The translations under genes and the position numbers were made by a program. Of a stretch of DNA of 64,000 nucleotides, positions 7,124 to 16,690 are shown one piece after another (positions within the stretch are counted from its first letter, which is position 1; the number at the start of each line of letters is the position of its first letter). The DNA is taken from the NCBI RefSeq assembly GCF_001507335.1, contig NZ_LMAH01000001.1, forward strand, positions 620,001 through 684,000. The letters are read 5' to 3'. Under the pieces are notes generated by a model, which worked only from the letters and a program-made list of their open reading frames with translations, had not been told where the DNA came from and ran no database searches. This DNA is from Chryseobacterium sp. JAH. Its GTDB lineage: Bacteria > Bacteroidota > Bacteroidia > Flavobacteriales > Weeksellaceae.

Positions 7124-7489
7124 CTAATTCTCCTTCCCCATCCTCCCCAAAATCACCGCCCGCAATCTCTCCTCATTTTGATCACCCCAATTTCCCAGTG
7201 CTGAAATAACAGGAATCAGCGTCTTCCCAAAATCGGTCAGAAAATATTCTACTTTGGGCGGAACCTGTGCATAAATTTTCTTTGAAACCAATTCATGTTC
7301 CTCAAGTTCCTTCAGCTGAATATTCAGAACACGTCTTGAAGCATCAGGAATTTTGCGCTGCAGTTCGCTGGGGCGCAGGTGACCTTCATTGATAAACCAT
7401 AGCAAACGGATTTTCCATTTGCCGTAAAGCACCTCACCAATCAGATCGAGGCCACAGTTTAAGTTCAGGGGAATTTTTCTCTCATGCAT
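7124..7489 (-). CDS. HxlR family transcriptional regulator
   Basis: A 121-residue HxlR-type winged helix protein. Family features: GLDLIGEVLYGKWKIRLLWFI (about 15-35), LRPSELQRKIPDASRRVLNIQLKELEEHELV (recognition helix, about 38-68), and the wing PPKVEYFLTDFGKTLIPVI. A Cys near residue 13 occupies the place where HxlR/HypR/YodB-type proteins often carry a redox-sensing thiol. It is divergent from an SDR gene whose ATG is 125 bp away, the usual regulator-target layout. TGTACCAAA is present twice between them. It probably controls the SDR gene; inducer unknown. Confidence 0.92.
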   Translation of the reverse strand: MHERKIPLNLNCGLDLIGEVLYGKWKIRLLWFINEGHLRPSELQRKIPDASRRVLNIQLKELEEHELVSKKIYAQVPPKVEYFLTDFGKTLIPVISALGNWGDQNEERLRAVILGRMGKEN

Positions 7490-7507
7490 ACTGTAAAATT
7501 AGCCCAA

Positions 7508-7603
7508 TGTACCAAAATGCACAATAGGGGAAAAAATTATCCCTATGCCATTCGGTTTTCCGTTATTGCCTGATTGGGTGATACTGCAGAAATTTGTACC
7601 AAA
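7508..7603. promoter_or_regulatory. intergenic control region with repeated TGTACCAAA
   Basis: TGTACCAAA occurs at 7508-7516, close to the HxlR start, and again at 7595-7603, next to the SDR start. TTTG at 7593-7596 may belong to a degenerate -7 box for the SDR gene. Two identical 9-mers placed at the two promoters suggest binding sites for the divergent HxlR protein; this is inference from position only. Confidence 0.35.
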
Positions 7604-7614
7604 GAATTAACAAA

Positions 7615-8409
7615 ATGGAAAACCAACTAAATTTCAACAACGAACTGAGAGGCAAAATAGCTCTTGTCACAGGTGGTACAAAAGGAGCCGGAAAAGAAAT
7701 CGCAGAAAGACTGCAAAACGCAGGAGCAACCGTCATTATCACGGCAAGAAATCCACCTGAACAAGAAAAACCAAACCTTCACTTTATCTCCGCAGACCTC
7801 AGCAAGTCGGAAGGAACACAAAAAGTAGTCGATGAAGTTCTGCAGAAATTTGGGAAACTGGATATTCTTGTCAACAATCTCGGAGGTTCAGAAACTAAAA
7901 GTGGCGGTTTTTCTGTACTTACAGATCATGATTGGTTACAATCACTACAGACCAATCTTCTTTCTCCAGTTCGCTTAGACCATGGCTTTCTCCCACAGAT
8001 GATTGAAAGAAAAACTGGGGTTATCATTCACATCGCTTCCATTCAGGCAAGATTACCTTTATACGATAGCACCCTTCCGTATGCCGCTGCCAAAGCAGGT
8101 TTGCTCAATTACAGCAAAGGTTTATCCAACGAAGTTTCTCCAAAAGGCGTCCGTGTGTTAACTGTTTCTCCCGGCTGGATTTTGACCACCGCCTCCGAAA
8201 GATTAATGGAACGCATCGCTGAAGGAAACAATTCCACGATTGAAGAAGCTACCCAAAGCGTTATGACTGCCCTCGGAGGAATTCCTTTTGGAAGACCCGC
8301 AAAACCGGAAGAGGTTGCCGAACTTGTTGGCTTTCTCGTTTCCCCAAGAGCCAGTTACCTCACCGGAACAGAATATGTGATAGACGGCGGAACCATACCA
8401 ACAGTGTAA
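7615..8409 (+). CDS. SDR family NAD(P)-dependent oxidoreductase
   Basis: A classical short-chain dehydrogenase of 264 residues from the ATG at 7615; a TTG seven codons upstream would add MYQRINK and is less likely. Motifs: cofactor TGGTKGAGKEIA (about 19-30), the NNLGG variant of NNAG (usually NNAGG), catalytic Ser in IIHIASIQ, and YAAAK with the catalytic Tyr and Lys. The C-terminus GTEYVIDGGTIPTV is typical. It is divergent from HxlR, a pairing often tied to quinone, aldehyde or electrophile response. Substrate cannot be read from sequence. Confidence 0.9.
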   Translation: MENQLNFNNELRGKIALVTGGTKGAGKEIAERLQNAGATVIITARNPPEQEKPNLHFISADLSKSEGTQKVVDEVLQKFGKLDILVNNLGGSETKSGGFSVLTDHDWLQSLQTNLLSPVRLDHGFLPQMIERKTGVIIHIASIQARLPLYDSTLPYAAAKAGLLNYSKGLSNEVSPKGVRVLTVSPGWILTTASERLMERIAEGNNSTIEEATQSVMTALGGIPFGRPAKPEEVAELVGFLVSPRASYLTGTEYVIDGGTIPTV

Positions 8410-8668
8410 TGAGTAATTGGTAATGGTTGATAGTTGATGGTCGAAATTGTAACATTTGAAACTTCCGTCAATTGGAGTGTTTTTCGAAGCAAAGCGGAGA
8501 AAAATGTATCGAGAATCTGTTAGTAAAAGACTGCCTATTAATTGGAAGCTGTGTCTAAACTTAGAATAAAAAAGAGATTTTTTATCTTAAAAAAAACAAA
8601 AAGCAGATCAAAAAAACCTTGTCTATCCTTGCTATAAAAAATAAAAACAACAATTTAAAAAAAACAAA

Positions 8669-8980
8669 ATGAATTTACCAAACATTATCTCAGAATTAGT
8701 GAAAGCACAAAACGAATTTGATAGTACAGCATATGCAAATTGTTTTACTGAAAATGCGGAAGTATTTGATGAAGGCAAAACCCACATCGGAAAAGCTGAA
8801 ATTGAAAACTGGATTGATAAAGCCAATAAAGAATACAAAGCCACTATGAAGTCATTAGATTATAACGAAAACATCCTCTCCGCAGAAATCTCAGGAACAT
8901 TTCCCGGAAGTCCTCTTGTTTTGAAATACCATTTTGAGTTGAGTGACGGGTTGATACAGTCATTGAAAATTACAGGATAA
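8669..8980 (+). CDS. NTF2-like (SnoaL-type) protein
   Basis: A 103-residue protein of the NTF2/SnoaL fold: N-terminal helix with QNEFDSTAYANCFTENAEVFDEG (about 13-35), then GKAEIENWIDKANKEYKATM, and strands ending with KYHFELSDGLIQSLKITG. Such cone-shaped proteins serve as small-ligand enzymes or binding proteins; none of the residues fixes a reaction. It lies 260 bp after the SDR gene with an AT-rich gap, and a hairpin terminator follows at 9005-9030, so it is probably a single-gene unit. Confidence 0.8.
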   Translation: MNLPNIISELVKAQNEFDSTAYANCFTENAEVFDEGKTHIGKAEIENWIDKANKEYKATMKSLDYNENILSAEISGTFPGSPLVLKYHFELSDGLIQSLKITG

Positions 8981-9004
8981 AAATAAAAGGATTTTATGAA
9001 TGAA

Positions 9005-9030
9005 GCTGAAGTGAGAACTTCGGCTTTTTT
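9005..9030 (+). terminator. rho-independent terminator after NTF2-like gene
   Basis: Arms GCTGAAGT and ACTTCGGC (one G-U pair), loop GAGA, followed by TTTTTT. Confidence 0.8.
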
Positions 9031-9123
9031 CATTTGGAGTTGAAATAAAAATTGGTTTTGGTGGGATATTTTTTTTATTTTTAGCATAATTAGTTTAGCT
9101 TGACGCAATGCGTGAATCCAAAA

Positions 9124-9130
9124 GTTAGCG
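9124..9130 (+). repeat. GTTAGCG core, possible 5' edge of a gene cassette
   Basis: AAAGTTAGCGGTCAGC precedes the CPCC gene by about 25 bp. GTTAGCG is the exact reverse complement of CGCTAAC found just after that gene (9647-9653). It resembles the GTTRRRY core at which integron cassettes begin. No full hairpin site is visible on the left side. Confidence 0.35.
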
Positions 9131-9154
9131 GTCAGCTTTAGAGACAACCAAAGA

Positions 9155-9637
9155 ATGAAAGAGCAGCAAAATTATAGCGACAATTTTTATCAGCGAAGAG
9201 ACTTCTTTCAGAAAAACTTTACACTAAAAATCAGTAGACAAAGAACTGATGTAAAGAGCGAAGACATTTTAAAGAACTCTTGCCCAGTTTGTGGCTACTT
9301 GACTTTGGACGAACGAGATTCGTTTGACATTTGTTCCATATGTTTTTGGGAAGACGATGGAATAGATGACTTTGAGGTGAATAATGACAGCGGGCCAAAC
9401 CATATGACACTTAAAGAAGGACGTGAAATTTTCCAAGAAGCAAAAAAAAGACTATTAACTGCAACCCTTAGTGACGACAGTTTAATTGACAATCTGAAAA
9501 ATAAATTCATAAACCTAGACAATTCGATAGACCAAAAAAATTTAGACAAGTCTGAAATAATTAGATTACAAAATGAAATTGTTGACTTGCTGACTAAAAA
9601 TAAAGTTAATGGATTAGAGAAACTATTCAATAAATAA
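9155..9637 (+). CDS. CPCC-type cysteine-rich protein
   Basis: A 160-residue protein. Residues about 43-90 carry the CPCC module: CPVCGYLTLDERDSFDICSICFWEDDG, then DFEVNNDSGPNHMTLKEGR. Four cysteines in two CxxC pairs indicate a zinc knuckle. The flanking N-terminus and the C-terminal helical region (LIDNLKNKFINLDNSID onward) are charged. CPCC domains occur in small proteins often found near polymorphic toxins, and some are thought to act in immunity; no toxin is adjacent here. The gene is alone, bounded by attC-like sequences, and probably moves as a cassette. Confidence 0.8.
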   Translation: MKEQQNYSDNFYQRRDFFQKNFTLKISRQRTDVKSEDILKNSCPVCGYLTLDERDSFDICSICFWEDDGIDDFEVNNDSGPNHMTLKEGREIFQEAKKRLLTATLSDDSLIDNLKNKFINLDNSIDQKNLDKSEIIRLQNEIVDLLTKNKVNGLEKLFNK

Positions 9638-9646
9638 AAGCCGAAT

Positions 9647-9778
9647 CGCTAACAAAGGTTTGCAATATTGGCGCGAAAATGCAGAATTTAACGGTATTTC
9701 TTCGATTGAACTTTTCTGCAAAACTGAACATTTGTACTTCGATTTACGCCACCATCGCAAAACCCCGCAACGTTACTA
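9647..9778 (+). repeat. attC-like imperfect palindrome after the CPCC gene
   Basis: The segment opens CGCTAACAAAGGTTTGC and closes GCAAAACCCCGCAACGTTACTAG. Its ends pair as TAAC with GTTA and GGTTTGC (9657-9663) with GCAAAACC (9757-9764), leaving about 90 bp between. This resembles integron attC sites, with RYYYAAC and GTTRRRY ends and inner complementary arms. No integrase gene is in the window. It may be a lone cassette or a flavobacterial repeat of similar architecture. Confidence 0.45.
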
Positions 9779-9795
9779 GACATTAAAAAATTCCG

Positions 9796-10953
9796 ATGAT
9801 CAAAAAATACCAGACATTCCTTTTTATCTTTACTTTAATATCCTCTTCTCTGTTTGCTCAAAACTATGAGAGATATAAAAAACTAAAAGACACAGTAATA
9901 AACTCTACCAATTTGGGATTCGGGAAAAAGATTTCAGTAATGGTTCCTGTAGAATGGCAGGAAGAAATCAACAACGATTTCCCACTGATTATTGTATTTG
10001 ATAAACAGAATAAAAGAAGTCATAATTATATACTGAATACCATTGATTATTTGACAAGCAATGAACAAATGCCGTCATCCGTAATCATCAGTGTAGAATC
10101 TGAGCAACGCTATCGTTATATTGAAACACAGTACAAAATTTCTGACCCCAACGGACGGGCACTTGAGAATGAAAAATTCATTTTTGAAGAACTGATTCCG
10201 GTTGCAGAACGAGACTTCAAGGCTTCTTCTTTTAGAATTTTGATTGGTCATTCAAGGTATGGTTATTTTACCACATCACTTTTTAAGTCAAGAATAAATG
10301 ATTTGAATGCTGTCATTTCTATGAGTCCTTTTTTTGTTCAAAAAGACACTGATTTAACTGTTTCAATAAACGAATTAAACAACCATTCTTACCCGCATAA
10401 AAAGTATTATCGTTTTGGAATCGGAAACGATTATCCTGAAGATTTTAACAAAATGGATTCTGCTATAAAAAGTATTCATCATCCATTTTTAGATATTAAA
10501 GGATACCGTTTTAAAGAAGCAGACCACAATGCAACTCCGGGACTACTGATCAATACTGCACTTTATGAAATATTTGAAGATTGGTACTCAATCCAGTCAA
10601 AATATATTTCTAACAAACAAATAGATTTAAATATTAAAAAAAGTCTTGATAAAGAAATAGTATCAAATTACGGAGTCAAGCTAAATTTTTCTTTAGGCAT
10701 TTTAAATGGTAAGGGTTGGTATTTTTATAATGAAAAACAATACAACAAAGCAATTGAGGCTTGGAAAATCTTACTACAAACTTATCCAAATTTCTCAGAA
10801 ACCTACCTCAACATCATAAAAGCTCAGATTCAATTAAAACAGAGCTATTCCGAAACAATAAAAGAATTCAAAAAATTACAACTCAGTTCTGAATTTTATA
10901 CAGAAGAAGAAAAGAAACAATTAGAAATTGAATTAAAGGAAATTACAAAATAA
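9796..10953 (+). CDS. secreted esterase-type alpha/beta hydrolase with C-terminal TPR
   Basis: A 385-residue protein with a signal peptide (MIKKYQTFLFIFTLISSSLFAQ, cleavage after about 22). The middle part is a putative-esterase (enterochelin esterase/S-formylglutathione hydrolase-like) domain: PLIIVFDKQNK, SVIISVESEQRYRYIE, nucleophile elbow IGHSRYG (about residue 153) and a late His in EADHNATPG. The last 90 residues are tetratricopeptide-like (GWYFYNEKQYNKAIEAWKILL). A usual elbow is GHSxGG; here GHSRYG is slightly altered. Predicted periplasmic or extracellular. Follows the attC-like element by 17 bp. Confidence 0.8.
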   Translation: MIKKYQTFLFIFTLISSSLFAQNYERYKKLKDTVINSTNLGFGKKISVMVPVEWQEEINNDFPLIIVFDKQNKRSHNYILNTIDYLTSNEQMPSSVIISVESEQRYRYIETQYKISDPNGRALENEKFIFEELIPVAERDFKASSFRILIGHSRYGYFTTSLFKSRINDLNAVISMSPFFVQKDTDLTVSINELNNHSYPHKKYYRFGIGNDYPEDFNKMDSAIKSIHHPFLDIKGYRFKEADHNATPGLLINTALYEIFEDWYSIQSKYISNKQIDLNIKKSLDKEIVSNYGVKLNFSLGILNGKGWYFYNEKQYNKAIEAWKILLQTYPNFSETYLNIIKAQIQLKQSYSETIKEFKKLQLSSEFYTEEEKKQLEIELKEITK

Positions 10954-11034
10954 AATCCGACATTACACATCGCAAAAATTTCAAACAACAATTAATTCCC
11001 CTTCCATGGTGGGGTGGTTTACAATACAACAAAA

Positions 11035-11060
11035 AATCCTTTCAAATAAATGAAAGGATT
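11035..11060 (-). terminator. terminator after pectate lyase
   Basis: Perfect 10-bp arms AATCCTTTCA and TGAAAGGATT with loop AATAAA; on the minus strand it is followed by a T-tract. Confidence 0.8.
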
Positions 11061-11103
11061 CTTCTAATAAAATATGAAATTAACTAAAGTGTGCTCTTAT
11101 TTT

Positions 11104-14100
11104 TTACTGAACAATAATTTTAAAGGTGCTGTTCAGGTTGTCTCCTGTAACATTCAGAATATGATTTCCGGATACTTTTCTTCCGCCCATATTCAGATTA
11201 AATGTTCCATCTACGTTGGCATTTAACTTTTCTTTGATAATCACTTTTCCGGTCATATCCATCACCGTTGCGGTTAAGCTTGATTTTTTATATTCAGGAA
11301 GTTTAATGTACAGCTGATCTTTTACGGGATTTGGGTATACCGATCCCACATTTTTGCTGATGCTGAATTCGGCATTACTCAATACCGCCTGATTGTACAG
11401 AGCAGATATTTCCGTTTGAGTTAATGCGTAATTGTACATTTTCAGTTCGTCAAAAGCACCTTTGTAAGGAGCCGGAGCATTGATAGTTGCTAAAAATTCA
11501 AGTTGACCAATATTTCCAATGACAAAAGCACTGGCTTCCCCAATACCGGTAACTGCTGTTTCGTCACCTTCGCTACTTAAAACACCATTGGTATAAATTC
11601 TCATTTTATGCGCGACAATATCTCTCTGAATCACTACGTGTACCCAGTTATTGGTAAAATAATTAGCTATAGGAGAAGTGATTTCTTTCTTCGTCACATC
11701 ATCATCGATGGCAAAACGAAGCAGACCTCCTTTGATTTCTACATTAAAACGTTTACCTGTTGCTCCTGTAGTAAGATTTTTTGTAAATGAACCTTTACAT
11801 AATACGTAAAGACTGGTTGCCGAAGAAGACGGGATCATGCTTGCAGGAGCTTTCATCCAATAAGAAACAGAAAAAGAATTGTTATCAAACAAGATCTGGC
11901 TCTGATTCGGAATACTTGCTATGTAAGGCGTAGAAGGTGAAGTGGCCAAATCCAGTGCATTGTTTTCTTTTCCGGGTACTCTTACACTTGCATTGTCATA
12001 GGTTGCATTTAATAATCCGTGATTGGCATACGAAGAAACATCTGCAATCTGTGTACCTGATAACGGAGCTTCTGCAAATGGCCAGTTCCCGACAAGCGCC
12101 GGAGTGATTGCACGGAAATTCCATACAATTCCTGTTGTAGTTCCTAAACTATTGGTAGCATCAACTCTCCAATAATAATTGGTTGCTGTACTTAAATTAG
12201 TAAGCTGATGCGATGGTGTTGCAGAATAAGGTACGGTCGCTACATTTGTTAAGTTCTGAGGATCCGTTCCAAAATGAACAGTATAATTTGTTGTGTTTGC
12301 ACTGCCTGTCCATTTCAGAACAAGATTGCCGTTGTCTAATTGGATATTGTTATTTCCATTAGAAGGATTAGGATTAGATGTCTGTGTCGGCGCAGATGGA
12401 ACCGGAGGTGTAGTAATGGTTGCATTCGCTGTATACACCGAAGATTCTGTAGCATTCACTGCTTTTATCCTGTAATAATACTGTGTGTTTGGCGTTAGCC
12501 CCGTTTCGTTATAACTTGTTGAATTGGCAGGCAATGTTGCAATCACCGTGAAAGCTGTTCCATTGGGAGAACGTTCCAGTACATAATTGGTTTCATTGGT
12601 AGCATTATCGTTCCAATTAACCGTTAAAGAACTTGCCGCAGGAGTTCCTGATGTCAATGCATTAGTGAAATTTAAATTAGATGGCGGAATGATAAAAGCC
12701 GGAGGAACTGTATTGGGTAAACCATTAATATAGACCTCGATGTTTAGGTAAGGTGCATGGGTTGTACTTACTGCCAAAGCATCGAAAACAGCTGGATTTA
12801 ATCCGTTGGCAGTTTCCCACGCGTCCGGCATTCCGTCATTATCAGTATCTAAAGGAGCCGGAGCACCATAAATATGTCCTGCCCCACCATTGGTAAACCC
12901 AAATTGACTGGTTAAATCAGTCTGTACATACACATAAGTTGCCACTGTTCCTTTCGACTGCAGATCAGAAATCATCAGCTGGTCTACCTGATCACGCATC
13001 GGATAAGATGCGCCCACACCTGCAACAATATTAGTAAATGCTCCCTGTGCGGTTAATGTTGGATTCTTCATCGGATAATCATAAGAAGATGTCTGTATTG
13101 CGGTGACATCTCCAACTGGATATCCTGTTAAATCCTGAGGAACTAAAGTTCCATCCAGCACTCCGTTTTTATTGTTATCAAAATAATTTCCGGAACCATA
13201 CAAATTGAAGCTCGCATTACCTACACTGAAGGGCGTCGTAACTGTAGAACTTGTATTGGGACCTCCTATAAAATAATTGTTGATGATGTTGGCATAGGAA
13301 GCTCCTGCCGAATCTCCGCCCATAATGTAAGCCTCTCCTGATTGAGTATGTCCATAAGTATTTCCGTAATTACCCCAGTTGTACACAACATTGTTGACAA
13401 ATTCGTTGATTCCCTTTACCTTATTATTACGGGTTTTATTACAAATGTATAAATTCCCAATCAAACTGATCTTCCCTCCAGTTGGCGGCTGCATCAAGCC
13501 GCCTGCAGAATGATTGTGACGGTGCATTCACTGTCCGATGATAGAATTCTGAATCGTGATATTATCCGGACTTGTACCGTTATTATCCCAGTTTACGGAA
13601 AACACTTCGTCAGTTCCCCATGTAAAAGTCATGTGATCTAAGATAATGTTGGCTCCGTTGGCGATTCCTGATGCATCCTGATTCTGAGAGGTTCCTCCAT
13701 AACGGATACGCATATATCTTGCAATGGTATTGTTGGCTCCGGTAAAAGACACTCTCGGTCCTAAAAATAAGATCCCTTCTCCCGGAGCCGTCTGTCCGGC
13801 AATCGTAGTATTGGCAGCAACAGCAACTACAGATTGTAAATTAACGATACCTCCTACTTTAAAAATCACAAAACGACCCGGCTGACTTACCGCATCACGG
13901 AAAGAACCAGCACCGCTGTCATTTAAATTGGTCACCAAATAAATTTGGGGATTAGCTGCGCCTCTGGCTCCGGTGGTAAATCTACCAAAGCCGGTAGCTT
14001 CCGGAAATGCCAAGGTTTGTGCATCCAGATCAACTGTAGATAAGGTAATTCCACAAAGCATCAAAGATTTAAGAGCATGCTTAAAAAGTAAAGATTTATG

Positions 14101-14106
14101 TTTCAT
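11104..14106 (-). pseudogene. T9SS-secreted pectate lyase (PL1-like) split by one in-frame TGA
   Basis: Two frames, 13528-14106 and 11104-13527, abut in the same phase, separated only by the TGA at 13528-13530. The N-terminal part has a signal peptide (start MKHKSLLF at 14106; an upstream start is less likely) and pectate-lyase beta-helix sequence (GFGRFTTGARGA, GSFRDAVSQPGRFVIFKVGG, ILDHMTFTWGTDE). The distal part resumes with MHRHNHSAGGLMQP, the expected continuation, so GGA (Gly) probably became TGA. It then has DTDNDGMPDAWE, two fibronectin-III-like domains, a LamG-like domain and a type A T9SS C-terminal signal (YPNPVKDQLYIKLP). Intact, it would be a secreted pectin depolymerase of about 1000 residues; as written no secreted full-length enzyme is made. 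Confidence 0.85.
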
Positions 14107-14416
14107 GAATATTAATTTTTGTGTTAACCAAGCTAAAAACAAACGCAAATATGAGCATCCTGCACAGTCCTGCTATTACCTAAAAATCAAATATTTACAC
14201 GTTCATTTCTCACTTCTACATTATATCAACAGATTTTAACATACTGAAAATCATAGGAGAGAACAATCTAAAATCTTTCATTTTTTTTATCTAAAATTCA
14301 GATTTTGCCTTTTATTTGAGTTTGAATATAAAATTGTTTTGCTGGTGATATTTATTTACTTTTAAGGAAATATATCTTGGATTTACTGGATACTTAATAA
14401 TCAAACCTATAAATTT

Positions 14417-15190
14417 ATGAGACAACTACTGATATTTATAATTGCATTTTTCTGTACAGGTAATGTCTATGCTGATTGTGCAGGAAATGGACTTTGGGTA
14501 TTTCCAAAGGGAAATACTATTAAGCAAAATACAATATTTATCATTGAAGGTTACGCAAACAGTCAGGAAATTATTTTACAATTAAACAAAAAACATGACA
14601 TCTATTTAAAAAGTGGACAACAGAAAATAAAACTTTTAGTTACAGAAACTTATGTGGGTCAATTTCATTTAACTCAAGCAATATTAAAACCTGAAAAGGA
14701 ACTTAAAATAGGGCTTGAATATACTATGCATGTGGATAATTTGCCAGAATTTGAAAAATTTGGTAAGTACAATAATATCACTGAAAAATACGACCTAATA
14801 AAATATAAAACACTTCCCGAAAACGATCATGAGAAACCAAATCTTTCTTCGAAACCCAAAGAAATAAGTAAAGGACTTATCCATTTTGGTTGCGGTCCTT
14901 CTATTGAAGTCGTTTTTACAAATCCAGCCAAAGACAAATCAGAAATAGTAATTAAAACGACAGTTAAAAACTTAAAAACCAAAAAAGAAACCACATATTA
15001 TATTCAACCTGATGGCAAAAAAATTGTGATTGGACATGGTATGTGTTCAGGAGCTTTTAACTTTGAAAATGGAAATAATTTTGAGGTAGAATTTTCATTT
15101 ATGGATGCCTCCGGAAATTCAACAGTCTGGGCAGGACAAAGAATAAAATTCACGAAACCAACAAAAGAAACAGATTATCATGAAGATTAA
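14417..15190 (+). CDS. exported protein, function unknown
   Basis: A 257-residue protein with an N-terminal signal (MRQLLIFIIAFFCTGNVYA, cleavage before DCAGNG). The mature part is rich in beta-strand character, with Cys near 21 and CGP and GMCSG segments that could form disulfides. HFGCGPSIEVVFTNPAKDKSEIVI (about 157-180) looks like an Ig-like or carboxypeptidase-regulatory-type sandwich. No family recognised. It is divergent from the pectate lyase with about 310 bp between starts. Confidence 0.65.
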   Translation: MRQLLIFIIAFFCTGNVYADCAGNGLWVFPKGNTIKQNTIFIIEGYANSQEIILQLNKKHDIYLKSGQQKIKLLVTETYVGQFHLTQAILKPEKELKIGLEYTMHVDNLPEFEKFGKYNNITEKYDLIKYKTLPENDHEKPNLSSKPKEISKGLIHFGCGPSIEVVFTNPAKDKSEIVIKTTVKNLKTKKETTYYIQPDGKKIVIGHGMCSGAFNFENGNNFEVEFSFMDASGNSTVWAGQRIKFTKPTKETDYHED

Positions 15191-15450
15191 AAAAAACTAA
15201 GCCATTGCGGTTTTCTTATTAAAATTCTTTCGATTTCAAAATGATATGACAATGAAAATGCAACAGATAATATAATATACTACAGATAATTAAGCAGGAT
15301 CAGAGAACTCTACGAATTTTTAGCGGTGTGGCTTCGTTATTGCGTTACGAAAAATAAAGCATTTTTAAATTTAAGATCAACGTTTGAAAAGTGATCAGAT
15401 CTTAGATAAAATTTCTGAAATAATGTATAACACCACTAAAAAATATTATT

Positions 15451-15672
15451 ATGCAATTTATTGAATTCAAAAAAGAACATTTTATTCTGGACAAAAAAAA
15501 AGGTAGATATCTCCTGGAAATTCCAAAAGATGAAATAGGTTTTGGAGATGTCAAATTACAAAAGAAAAATGATGATGGTACTCTTGCCGAGATAGATGCG
15601 GAAATCATCGATGATCTTATACAAATTAAAATCATCATGGAAAATCCACAAGATATAAGAGTTAATTTTTAG
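15451..15672 (+). CDS. small hypothetical protein
   Basis: A 73-residue acidic/basic protein without signal peptide or membrane segment; strands such as EHFILDKKKGRYLLEIP and AEIIDDLIQIKIIME are apparent. It is followed 32 bp later by the outer-membrane beta-barrel gene, possibly in one transcript. No family recognised. Codon use looks normal for the region, which favours a real gene. Confidence 0.55.
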   Translation: MQFIEFKKEHFILDKKKGRYLLEIPKDEIGFGDVKLQKKNDDGTLAEIDAEIIDDLIQIKIIMENPQDIRVNF

Positions 15673-15703
15673 TTGTAGTAAAACAGCTTAAATCACAGAA
15701 GCC

Positions 15704-16546
15704 ATGAAAAAAAATCATATTTCCAAGATATTTTTCGGCGCATTGTTTCTACCTTTCATATGCTACGGACAACAGGAATTGCATCAAAATTACTCACTGT
15801 TTAATCCAGTACCCCGATCCCTTATGAGGGAAATGGAAACAGATCGTCCAGATGTGACAGAATCTCCTTTTACAGTAGATGCTGGACATTTCCAATATGA
15901 AACGGACTTTGTAAGACTGATAAAAGAAAAATCTGAAATGCAAAAGACCAACACATTATTGATCAATCAGGCAAACCTTAAAATCGGACTTACCGGAAGT
16001 ACAGCAATACAGATAGGTTTTCAGACTTATGGAAGGCAGAAAGAAATCGACATTGTTTCTGGAACTACAGAAGTAACGTATGGTTATGGTGACATAACTC
16101 TGAGAATTAAACAGAATTTAATGGGAAATGATAATGGGAATTTTGCTATAGCATTGTTACCTTATATTAAATTTCCGACTTCAAAATATGATGCAGAAAG
16201 TCGTTTTGAAGGTGGTCTAATTGTACCAATGAGCTACAAACTGCCGGGAGAGTGGAATCTGGGATTCCAAGTGGAAGTTGACAGACTTAAAGATCAGGAT
16301 CAACCAAGCATGCACACAGAATTTTTGCAGACACTGACTCTAAGTCATCAAATCTTAAAAAATGTTGATGGGATTGCAGAAACTTATTATACTTATGATT
16401 TTAAAGCTCATCAATTCTCTAATTTTTTAAATGCAGCAATTCAGATGGAAATCATAAAAGACTTTAAACTTGATGCCGGAATTAATTATGGACTTCAGCA
16501 TGATTCGGAAAAGCAATTCTTTATAGGCGCATCCTATCGTCATTAA
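15704..16546 (+). CDS. outer-membrane beta-barrel transporter-like protein
   Basis: A 280-residue protein with a signal peptide (MKKNHISKIFFGALFLPFICYGQ). The motif METDRPDVTESPFTVDAGHFQYETDF (about 43-68), followed by amphipathic strands each 8-12 residues long and a C-terminal aromatic-His end (FFIGASYRH), fits the transporter family related to the MetA phenol-degradation outer-membrane protein. Predicted outer membrane. Substrate unknown. A perfect 12-bp hairpin terminator follows, so it ends its transcript. Confidence 0.8.
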   Translation: MKKNHISKIFFGALFLPFICYGQQELHQNYSLFNPVPRSLMREMETDRPDVTESPFTVDAGHFQYETDFVRLIKEKSEMQKTNTLLINQANLKIGLTGSTAIQIGFQTYGRQKEIDIVSGTTEVTYGYGDITLRIKQNLMGNDNGNFAIALLPYIKFPTSKYDAESRFEGGLIVPMSYKLPGEWNLGFQVEVDRLKDQDQPSMHTEFLQTLTLSHQILKNVDGIAETYYTYDFKAHQFSNFLNAAIQMEIIKDFKLDAGINYGLQHDSEKQFFIGASYRH

Positions 16547-16607
16547 AGAATAGAAAATAAGTATTTTTCAACTGAAATAACTTAGCAAAAATAACAACAG
16601 AAAATAG

Positions 16608-16640
16608 AATTCTCTTTCAAAATCTGAAAGAGAATTTTTA
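16608..16640 (+). terminator. terminator after outer-membrane protein gene
   Basis: Perfect 12-bp arms AATTCTCTTTCA and TGAAAGAGAATT, loop AAATC, then TTT. Confidence 0.85.
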
Positions 16641-16690
16641 TATTTAGAAAATAAATTATTTTTACTTTATTACTTATTAATGAAAAAAAG

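Noticed and set aside
6630..14106. Two in-frame TGA codons considered as genetic recoding (Trp, Gly or selenocysteine).
   Set aside because: TGA ends many intact genes in the window, for example the glycosylase at 2288 and the GNAT gene at 52480; no SECIS-like hairpin was seen, and simple point mutations explain both.
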